A DNA stretch of 64,000 nt from JBIOHP01 sp044449065 (GTDB taxonomy: Bacteria; Bacteroidota; Ignavibacteria; UBA10030; SZUA-254): assembly GCA_044449065.1 (NCBI GenBank), contig JBIOHP010000009.1, forward strand, positions 62,001 through 126,000, read 5' to 3'. Every line of letters begins with the position of its first letter. Within the stretch, counting starts at the first letter, position 1. Of the stretch, positions 38,566 through 45,647 are shown piece by piece. Under the pieces are notes generated by a model. That model saw only the letters and a list, made by a program, of their open reading frames with translations, ran no database searches and had not been told where the DNA came from. The position numbers were made by a program, and so were the translations under genes.

Positions 38566-38835
38566 TTAATCGCTCCCAGCAAGCTTTTGCACGAACACAG
38601 GTGATACTCCCTTATTCATAAGCCATGATATTCCGGTATGTCTCAAGCTATGAAAATGGATGCCATCATCGAGATGTGCACTCCGTACATATTTTTTAAA
38701 TTTATGGCTGATCGTAGCTATTTTGAATGAAGTTAGCATGCTATTACGCTTTAAAATCTGATCAGACTGATACCATTTTTTTGGGAAAATAGACGTAAAT
38801 GATGAGATTGTACAATGAACAAGATACTTAGAATG
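38566..38835 (-). pseudogene. Tyrosine recombinase (phage integrase) C-terminal remnant
   Basis: Minus-strand frame with no start, bounded by an in-frame TAG (38836-38838) and TAA (38566-38568). The translation contains WYQSDQILKRNSMLTSFKIA, then DDGIHFHSLRHTGISWLMNK and GVSPVFVQKLAG. The HSLRHT box with its Arg and the following GVS-x-x-x-VQKL-x-G are signatures of the catalytic domain of tyrosine integrases. The frame stops right after AG-S-D, where LGHSS and the nucleophilic Tyr should follow. A shifted frame downstream still suggests a Y-L-S-H remnant. The N-terminal DNA-binding part and the first catalytic Arg are absent. The gene is therefore broken and probably a relic of an element that used tRNA-Arg as target. 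Confidence 0.8.
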
Positions 38836-38904
38836 CTAATGTTCTCCTCCCGCGCGACCGAATGATTTGCCAGTCAAAATATTCCTACCGGCGGGTCGGC
38901 CGGG

Positions 38905-38927
38905 TATCCAGTTGAGCTACTGGCGCG
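38905..38927 (-). other. tRNA-Arg fragment, right piece (candidate att remnant)
   Basis: 23 bp identical to positions 21353-21375 of the tRNA-Arg region, in the same orientation; the shared part includes CCAGTTGAGCTACTGGCGC, which is the 5' acceptor and D-arm half of the tRNA. The flanks differ. It cannot fold as a tRNA. With the integrase relic just beside it, the simplest reading is an attachment-site scar. Confidence 0.75.
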
Positions 38928-39088
38928 TGAATTTTCACAACTTCCCTATTTTATAGGGCACATAAATGTTTGGATACTTTCAAGAATATTCATATCTCTT
39001 CACTTTCCGTATAATGTAGTTCCATAGGTGGTTGATTGACTATATCGAGATTACTTTATAGATTTATTATAACCAAACATGGTGAATT

Positions 39089-39406
39089 ATGATAAAGAAA
39101 GTTTTTAAAGAAATCGAACGATTTGAGCCAGGCAAGCCGGTTCAAGTGCCTATTGCCAATGGCGAACGGACAAAAATAGTTATGCTCTGTTTATCGCCCG
39201 GCGCCTCCGAACCGCCCCATTCACATCCCGGCTATGAGCTATCTCTCATGCCGCTGAAAGGCAGGGGGAAACTCCCGCTTGGGTTGAAACAGGAAATATT
39301 GCTTCAACCCGGTGAAATATACCTGGTGGATGGAGGGATGTCGTTTAATCCCAAAAATCCGTTTGAGGAAGATTTCGAAATGCTGGTTCATCTTGTCAAA
39401 AAATAA
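39089..39406 (+). CDS. Cupin-domain protein
   Basis: 105 residues forming one small beta-barrel cupin. The metal-binding motif is partly visible: EPPHSHPGYELSLMPLKGRG supplies His-x-His and the downstream Glu, and LLQPGEIYLVDGGMSF forms the second motif, though the last metal-binding His there is replaced. No signal peptide. Cupins of this size are often sugar-binding, isomerase-like or sensory; the substrate cannot be read from sequence. It is isolated, with an integrase relic upstream and a 480-bp gap downstream. Confidence 0.82.
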   Translation: MIKKVFKEIERFEPGKPVQVPIANGERTKIVMLCLSPGASEPPHSHPGYELSLMPLKGRGKLPLGLKQEILLQPGEIYLVDGGMSFNPKNPFEEDFEMLVHLVKK

Positions 39407-39886
39407 CCTGCCTCTGGCGTGAGGTTGCTCACGGAAATGATAACAGTTCAACCGTAATCCACGGAAATTATTTCTCCAAATCGGTAATCTTGTCCCCTCA
39501 AGGTTCTCACACGATGAAGCGGCATCACTGTATGGCGCAGAAAAGATGATTTCCACTAAAAGTAGTGGTCTGGCACATATTTTGTCTCATAATAACTACC
39601 TCAGATGATCGCTTGATGAGTCATCTATGATATAGTGGATAGAGAACATAAATAGGGATTAGTACAGTACGCACAGTATCATCTCATCGTTAGGAAAGGG
39701 AACAGCTATATAACATAAAACGCTAGCAACAATTAATAAGTCATCCTTACAATAATGATCAAAAATAATCCCGTCCTCTTGTGGCGAACGGGATTATTTT
39801 TTGTGCGCGGCACGCAAGCAGACATTCCGAATTGAAGTGCAATTCGATAGAAAATTTTCCTATATTATCCTACCCAAAAGTAATTC
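39407..39886. other. Intergenic region with terminator
   Basis: 480 bp between the cupin and P1 peptidase genes. Apart from the terminator at 39762-39802 I find no reading frame with coding character or RNA gene. Confidence 0.45.
39762..39802. terminator. Strong terminator-like hairpin
   Basis: Stem AAAATAATCCCGT / ACGGGATTATTTT with loop CCTCTTGTGGCGA, flanked by A on the left and TT on the right. It could end transcription on either strand. It stands ~360 bp after the cupin stop and 85 bp before the P1 peptidase start. Confidence 0.8.
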
Positions 39887-41014
39887 ATGAAAACTATGTC
39901 AACAAGAAAAATCATCTCAGCGAGAGAATTTGGCGTTCCTTTTGAGGGCAAGCCGGGTAGATGGAATGCCATAACAGACGTGTGGGGCGTTCAGGTTGGA
40001 TATTCAACCATCATATCAGGAAGCGGCAAATTGCGCAGGGGGAAGGGCCCCGTGCGGACAGGGGTAACCGCCATACTTCCACGGGGAAAAATATTTGATC
40101 CCGTGTTCGCTGCCAGAGATACCTTGAACGGGAACGGAGAGATGACCGGTTCGGCGTGGATTGAAGAATCAGGATTTCTCGAAAGTCCGATTTTGATTAC
40201 GAATACCCACAGCGTGGGTGTTGTGAGAGACGCTGCCATTGTATGGATGATCGATCATAACTATTATAGACCGATATCTAAAGATATATTCTGGCTGCTT
40301 CCCGTCGTGACAGAAACCTATGATGGATACCTGAACGACATCAACGGTTTTCATGTAAAAAAAGAGCATGTGTTCTCCGCATTAAACAACGCGGCATGGG
40401 GTCCGATTGAGTTGGGGAATGTTGGAGGTGGAACAGGAATGATTTGTCATGGATTTAAGGGGGGAACAGGAACCTCTTCTCGAACATTATCAAATGCCGA
40501 TGGCGGGTACACCCTTGGCGTATTGGTTCAGGCAAATCATGGGATGAGAAAAAACCTTACCATTGCCGGCGTACCGATATACGAAATGCTTCCACCCGCG
40601 CTCGCGAACAAAAACATATATAATTTGGAAAATGGAACAGGTTCAATCATTGTTGTTGTCGCGACGGATGCGCCGCTGCTTCCCCATCAATTGAAACGGC
40701 TTGTGAAGCGAGTTCCTATGGGAATCGGCAGAGTTGGCGGGGTGGGCGAGAATAGTTCCGGAGACCTCTTTATCGCTTTTTCAACTGCAAACCGGAACAC
40801 ATTTGGAAGAACCGGAGCTCAAAAACTTGCAATGCTTTCCAATGATTTGATGACTCCGCTATTTGAAGCGGTAATCCAAGCCACGGAAGAAGCCATTGTC
40901 AACGCCCTTTTCTTGGCTGAAACTATAGATGGAATTGATCGGAGGGTGGTAGAAAAACTTCCTATCAAAGAAACAATTTCGATCCTGCGTAAGTATAATA
41001 AAATTGTTGATTAA
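39887..41014 (+). CDS. P1-family aminopeptidase (DmpA/L-aminopeptidase D-esterase type)
   Basis: 375 residues, typical length for the family. Landmarks: NAITDVWGVQVGYSTI near the N-terminus, TGVTAILPRG, ITNTHSVGVVRDAAI, GNVGGGTGMICHGFKGG and the autoprocessing region NGTGSIIVVVATDAPLLPHQ. In DmpA-like enzymes the precursor cleaves itself before a Ser that becomes the N-terminal nucleophile of the beta chain; here that would be Gly252-Ser253. The enzymes release N-terminal amino acids from peptides, some being beta-peptidases. No signal peptide, so a cytoplasmic peptide-recycling role is likely. ATG 39887 has only weak upstream signals; ATG 39896 is an alternative. Confidence 0.92.
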   Translation: MKTMSTRKIISAREFGVPFEGKPGRWNAITDVWGVQVGYSTIISGSGKLRRGKGPVRTGVTAILPRGKIFDPVFAARDTLNGNGEMTGSAWIEESGFLESPILITNTHSVGVVRDAAIVWMIDHNYYRPISKDIFWLLPVVTETYDGYLNDINGFHVKKEHVFSALNNAAWGPIELGNVGGGTGMICHGFKGGTGTSSRTLSNADGGYTLGVLVQANHGMRKNLTIAGVPIYEMLPPALANKNIYNLENGTGSIIVVVATDAPLLPHQLKRLVKRVPMGIGRVGGVGENSSGDLFIAFSTANRNTFGRTGAQKLAMLSNDLMTPLFEAVIQATEEAIVNALFLAETIDGIDRRVVEKLPIKETISILRKYNKIVD

Positions 41015-41151
41015 GCGCGCGATACAGGCGTAGATGTAAGCATCTTAAAATCTTCATGGTTGAATATGAAAACCATTTAGAGTAAATTATTGTTGTAGAG
41101 ATAGACAGAATGGATCCCGTAGATTCGTGTAAATTCATTTTGGAGATCAAT

Positions 41152-41703
41152 ATGCGTAAGATTACAGATGATGCATTAAAGAGGGAGGGAGTTGTCACAT
41201 CAAATATCGAATCTCTTATTTCATCGTTGGGAAATGAAAATGCAGAAATTCGTCGCGAAGCCCGTGATTTGTTAATTGCGATGGGCGAAGCAACTGTCCC
41301 GTATTTAATATCGGAATTATCTTCGCCGAAAGAACACACCCGATGGGAAGCCGCAAAAGCTCTTTCAGATATGAAACACCATGCAAGCGCAGAAGCGCTG
41401 GTCTCCGCTCTCGGTGATGCGAGCGGAGACGTCCGGTGGGTTGCCGGGGAAGGATTGATTGCAATCGGCGATAAATCTCTCGAACCATTGCTTCGTGAAC
41501 TCGCGTTTCAGTACAACTCCGTTGAGTTCCGAACGAGCGCCACTCACGTATTACATGCGCTATCAACCCTCGAATATTATGCAACCCTGAGGCCCGTGCT
41601 GGCGGCACTGGAAAAAAACATTATGTCGTACAGTCTTCCGGTTGCAGCGTATGAGGCGTGGGAACGGCTGAGACAACACCGTATCGGTATTGATGCCTAT
41701 TAA
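41152..41703 (+). CDS. HEAT-repeat protein
   Basis: 184 residues from ATG 41152, which has GGAGA five bases upstream; the upstream in-frame ATG 41110 lacks one. The sequence is helical, with repeated units of HEAT/PBS-lyase type: ENAEIRREARDLLIAMGE, HTRWEAAKALSDMKHHASAE and SGDVRWVAGEGLIAIGDKSLEP. Such proteins are scaffolds for protein binding; no enzymatic residue is seen. The partner is unknown. It lies downstream of the P1 peptidase and upstream of a methyltransferase, all on the plus strand. Confidence 0.82.
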   Translation: MRKITDDALKREGVVTSNIESLISSLGNENAEIRREARDLLIAMGEATVPYLISELSSPKEHTRWEAAKALSDMKHHASAEALVSALGDASGDVRWVAGEGLIAIGDKSLEPLLRELAFQYNSVEFRTSATHVLHALSTLEYYATLRPVLAALEKNIMSYSLPVAAYEAWERLRQHRIGIDAY

Positions 41704-41855
41704 TCTCTGTTAAATTCAAGAGATATGGTAATTGAATTACCATGAAATCGTTCCGGTTTTATGGAGGAGGAGATTTATGAAGTAGATCAATGACTTGTCT
41801 TTCACGTCACGCCTACCCAACAACTAAAGTAAATTTTTACTACATTGATTCACCT

Positions 41856-42635
41856 ATGCCGGTAAGAATAAGTTCATTTAATCCAAAAGAACGTTTCAGC
41901 AATCGTGTTGAAGCATATCTCAAATATCGTCCGCATTATCCCGCTGAGCTCATACCCTATTTCAAAGAAAGTATAAATTTAAGTCCCGATGATGTGCTGG
42001 CGGACATCGGATCAGGGACGGGCTTTCTGGCTGAATTATTTCTGGAAGCCGGAAACGTCGTATACGGGGTGGAGCCGAATAAGGAAATGCGCGAGGCGGG
42101 TGAGAGGTATCTCCGGCGTTATCCGAAGTTCAGGAGTATTGCCGGAAGCGCCGAACAGACTTTCCTGAACGATCATTCTATAGATATCCTGACTGCCGCC
42201 CAGGCATTTCATTGGTTTGAAAGGGACAATTTCCGCCGGGAATGCAGCCGTATACTCCGTGGAAAATCGGTTGTGTGTCTCCTCTGGAATGAACGCAATT
42301 TGGATGCTACGCCGTTTCTTGAGGAATATGAAATGCTGCTCAAACGTTTTTCAACAGATTATGAACAGATTCGCCACGACAATGTTATTGAAGATGATAT
42401 GCGTTCATTTTTTGGGACGGGGAATTTTACATCCGCAAAATTTCCGTACGATCAAAAATTGGATTTTGATGGGATCCGCGGACGGCTATTGTCATCTTCG
42501 TACGTTCCTTCCGAAGACGATCCTCGATCCGACGAAATGTTGAAATCGCTTGAGAGAATTTTTCAATCCCATCAGGCAGACAACCGCGTAGAATTGTTGT
42601 ACGTGACGAAAGTATATTGGGGAACACTTTCCTAA
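41856..42635 (+). CDS. Class I SAM-dependent methyltransferase
   Basis: 259 residues from ATG 41856. Motif I (LADIGSGTGFLAELFLEAG) and the following acidic residue (GVEPNKEMREAG) bind S-adenosylmethionine, and DILTAAQAFHWFE is motif IV of the methyltransferase_11 type. The family typically starts shortly before F-x-P-x-x-RFSNRVE-x-Y-x-K-Y-R-P-x-YP, seen here, which supports 41856. In-frame ATG 41790 would add 22 residues of poor character. The substrate is not known. A strong GGAGGAGG at 41763 precedes an ATG at 41777 followed by one codon and a stop. The next gene starts 3 bp after its stop. Confidence 0.88.
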   Translation: MPVRISSFNPKERFSNRVEAYLKYRPHYPAELIPYFKESINLSPDDVLADIGSGTGFLAELFLEAGNVVYGVEPNKEMREAGERYLRRYPKFRSIAGSAEQTFLNDHSIDILTAAQAFHWFERDNFRRECSRILRGKSVVCLLWNERNLDATPFLEEYEMLLKRFSTDYEQIRHDNVIEDDMRSFFGTGNFTSAKFPYDQKLDFDGIRGRLLSSSYVPSEDDPRSDEMLKSLERIFQSHQADNRVELLYVTKVYWGTLS

Positions 42636-42638
42636 TCT

Positions 42639-43091
42639 ATGCATTCCCGGCAATCGCGCTCATTTGATAAAAAATTTTTCGGCACGTGGAGATTGATTGC
42701 GTATGAAATACTCGATCCCGACGGTCATTCACGACACCCATTGGGAAAAGACGCAATCGGTATTCTTTCGTATGACGCGAAGGGCAATATGTCCGGCCAG
42801 CTCTCCAAAGCCAAACGTCGCCGGTACGCATCGGATGATCTTCGAAAGGGGACGCCGGAAGAGATGACGTCCGCCGTTAAAAGTTATGTCGCGTATTTTG
42901 GCGTTTACAAAATCGATCCGGTCGAGTGTTCCATTACACACTACGTGGAAGGGAGTCTTTTCCCTAACTGGTTGGATCAGCCGCAAAAGCGATTTTTCAA
43001 ATTTGCAAACGGTCGGCTTATATTATCCGCAGAATTTAAAATAGGGGGAAAAACGCACACGGCAATCCTTACCTGGAAACGCGCAACATAA
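42639..43091 (+). CDS. Lipocalin-like domain protein
   Basis: 150 residues with the features of the Lipocalin_5 family: FFGTWRLIAYEILDPDG near the start, IGILSYDAKGNMSGQLSKA, YFGVYKIDP and HYVEGSLFPNWLDQPQKRFF, ending with an antiparallel strand ILTWKRAT. No signal peptide is present, so it is probably cytoplasmic. Lipocalin-like proteins bind small ligands; these short bacterial members are uncharacterised. The ATG is 3 bp after the stop of the methyltransferase gene, so the two are likely co-translated. Confidence 0.83.
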   Translation: MHSRQSRSFDKKFFGTWRLIAYEILDPDGHSRHPLGKDAIGILSYDAKGNMSGQLSKAKRRRYASDDLRKGTPEEMTSAVKSYVAYFGVYKIDPVECSITHYVEGSLFPNWLDQPQKRFFKFANGRLILSAEFKIGGKTHTAILTWKRAT

Positions 43092-43120
43092 TAAAAACCT
43101 ACTTTCATTCACCTAACTCC

Positions 43121-45640
43121 ATGAATCGAATTCCTCTTTTTCTAAAAGAACACGCAGTGATGGTGTTTTTGGTTGCATTGTTTTTTTCCGCCGGCGTCCT
43201 GCGCCTCAATGATATATCCTTATATACGCCGGATAGCACCCTGTACGTCATCTGGGGAAACTCTCTGGCGAACGGGCATGGCTTTGTCGATGATACTAAA
43301 CCCGACCCGGATAGATATATTATCAACGCTCCATTTTATGCCGCTATCATTGCGCCGGTTGAAATTTTCTTTCCCTTTTCCCTCATCGCCGTTAAGATAT
43401 ATACGTTATTGTGGGGGTGCGGAGCGCTTGTTCTTTTTTATTTTTGGGTTCGGCGTCTGCTCGGGAAATATTCGGCGCTGGGAGCGTTAATTCTCCTGGC
43501 GTTCAATCCGATGACAATTGTCTTTTTCACCGAAGCTCTATCGGAAGCTCCGTTTCTGGCGATTATTATCTCCGTTCTTATTCTCATTGAGAAAATATCG
43601 GTTGCAGGCGATAAATCATTACATGATCAAGGCGTCTCCCGTACACAGCTCTTCATTTTTTTCCTTTTTCTCGGAGTTATCACGCTCGTGAGGGAAATCG
43701 GAGCCGCAGTTGTGGTGTCAGCGGTGATGTATTTATTTATTCGGCGAAAACCGAAATACGCGTTTATCGGTTTATTGCTCGGAGCCGGTTTTTTCGTCGC
43801 ATGGTATATAAGAAATAATATCATCGTGGGAGTGCCGCCCGGCGGGAGGGGCGGAAATTTAAAACTGATTACCCAGCATTTCTTCACGGATTCATCCGCC
43901 GCGTTGACGCGGGAATTTATTCTCCGGATCATCGGAAATTTCAAAACATATTTTTTCCAGCTTGGAGGAACGGTATTTTATGCGTTGTATTCCAACAAGC
44001 AAATGAATCTCATCGTCAATCCATCGGGATGGCATAATGCAATGGTCAGTTTGTTTTCTTCAACGCAATATATCATCATCGGAATTGCTTCGCCGTTGAT
44101 GATTGCCGGAATAATCCGCGATTTTCGCACAAACCGGTCTGCGCTTTTCCGAATTCTTGTGGTGCTGGGATTTCTCGCCGTGATCCTGATCTACCCGCTC
44201 TATGATATACGCTTTTTAACGCCGCTGTTGGTTTTTATGATCTATTATGCAGTAAGTGGATTCACATGGATTTTTTCAGTTACTGGCGGCTTTAAAAGAT
44301 TTGAACCTACCGTCATTATTTTTGCCCTCATCCTTATGGCGCCTAATGCATCGGCGATTGGGGAAATACTCCGCACCAATATCCAGTTCCAACGTGATCC
44401 GGAGGGATTGGCAAAAAGCGCAGAATCCTTGCCGGTTGTTTATATCTGGCCCTGGTCGGTGATGGGAAAGTGGATTCGCGAACACACGGAAGAAGACGCC
44501 ATCATCGCATCTCCGATTAAAGAACTTGCTCGCGCGGTTGGGAAGCGGAAAGTTCTTGAGCTTGAACCCAATATCGCAGAACCGGTTTTTGAAGCTTCCT
44601 TAAGGGAATTTCAGGCAAACTATATCCTCACCGCTGTGCGCTGGGGCAGGTTCAGCACGTATGAGTTCGCGATGGACGAATCCGATCGATATCGTTTCAC
44701 GCCGTTATACACCGCCTCAGGTTTAACGCTCTACAAAATAACCTCGAGATTAATGAACAATCTTCCTCCGGGTCAGCCCTACAAGCTGCCGGTTGATACT
44801 CTCAGCACGACGGGACTTTTACGGATCGCCCGCCAGTGTTACCGGAACAATCAATATCTCCGGGCGGCCGATCTGCTGAAACGCGCCCATGACTTGGAAC
44901 CCCAAATGGAAGAACCTTTGTACCAACTCGTTGTTACGTATCTGACCATGAAAGATTCTGCCAGCGCAAGTCTTTATTATCGAAAATTATTGTCGCTTCC
45001 TCAAACACTCTCCCACACGCTTCTTGCATCGCAGCTCTTTCATGCCGGAGAACTGGAGGCCGAGGCGCGTCACACAGCGTTTCCCCAGCGGGTATCGCTC
45101 CTGATTCTTGACGCATCACTGATATACTGGAATAACGGATATTATCATCACGCGACCGAAATGATGAATGCTTCGCTCGGAAAGGAATCTGATTTTTTTG
45201 CCGGCTTGCTGTGGGGATTTCATTATAATTTGCAGACGGGAGATACAGCGCGCGCGCGCGAACATTTAGCACGGATATGGAAAATCGATTCCACAAATGT
45301 GATAGCGAAAGCATTCCGGCAGGTGCTCTTGATCGGAGATTCGTTAAATATGACTTCAGATCCTCTTGAACAAAGCAGGTTGCATCTCGCAGTCGGCATG
45401 TTGTATCGTAAAATCGATTTGCCCATCGTCGATCTGGATGAGGCGGAACGGTCTCTCTATTATAATCCCAAGAATGTTCGGGCTTTCCTTTTTATGGGAA
45501 AAACATTGCAGGATATAGGCAGGTTGAACAGCGCGGCGATCATGTACAACGAAGCGTTGCGCCTTGAACCCGGCAATACGGAAATTACCTCGCGGATACA
45601 ATCTCTGCAATCCGGAGCTTCCCCTCAGGGAGCCAACTAA
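43121..45640 (+). CDS. ArnT/GT39-like membrane glycosyltransferase with TPR tail
   Basis: 839 residues. About eleven hydrophobic segments occupy ~10-410. The first periplasmic loop has the GT-C-type acidic motif SLYTPDST (Asp38), followed by YIINAPFYA, as expected for a lipid-linked-sugar transferase related to ArnT/PMT. A soluble loop follows. From ~550 come TPR-like helices (LRAADLLKRAHDLEPQMEEPLYQL, then NVRAFLFMGKTLQDIGRLNSAAI). The TPR part would be periplasmic or cytoplasmic and may bind acceptor proteins. The next gene is a paralogue of the same design. Acceptor and sugar are unknown, but surface proteins or lipid are natural candidates. The start ATG 43121 is 29 bp after the lipocalin gene. 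Confidence 0.82.
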   Translation: MNRIPLFLKEHAVMVFLVALFFSAGVLRLNDISLYTPDSTLYVIWGNSLANGHGFVDDTKPDPDRYIINAPFYAAIIAPVEIFFPFSLIAVKIYTLLWGCGALVLFYFWVRRLLGKYSALGALILLAFNPMTIVFFTEALSEAPFLAIIISVLILIEKISVAGDKSLHDQGVSRTQLFIFFLFLGVITLVREIGAAVVVSAVMYLFIRRKPKYAFIGLLLGAGFFVAWYIRNNIIVGVPPGGRGGNLKLITQHFFTDSSAALTREFILRIIGNFKTYFFQLGGTVFYALYSNKQMNLIVNPSGWHNAMVSLFSSTQYIIIGIASPLMIAGIIRDFRTNRSALFRILVVLGFLAVILIYPLYDIRFLTPLLVFMIYYAVSGFTWIFSVTGGFKRFEPTVIIFALILMAPNASAIGEILRTNIQFQRDPEGLAKSAESLPVVYIWPWSVMGKWIREHTEEDAIIASPIKELARAVGKRKVLELEPNIAEPVFEASLREFQANYILTAVRWGRFSTYEFAMDESDRYRFTPLYTASGLTLYKITSRLMNNLPPGQPYKLPVDTLSTTGLLRIARQCYRNNQYLRAADLLKRAHDLEPQMEEPLYQLVVTYLTMKDSASASLYYRKLLSLPQTLSHTLLASQLFHAGELEAEARHTAFPQRVSLLILDASLIYWNNGYYHHATEMMNASLGKESDFFAGLLWGFHYNLQTGDTARAREHLARIWKIDSTNVIAKAFRQVLLIGDSLNMTSDPLEQSRLHLAVGMLYRKIDLPIVDLDEAERSLYYNPKNVRAFLFMGKTLQDIGRLNSAAIMYNEALRLEPGNTEITSRIQSLQSGASPQGAN

Positions 45641-45647
45641 CCGGAAC

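Noticed and set aside
38905..38927. A second functional tRNA-Arg
   Set aside because: Only the 5' half is present; no anticodon arm or T arm follows, so it cannot fold as a tRNA.
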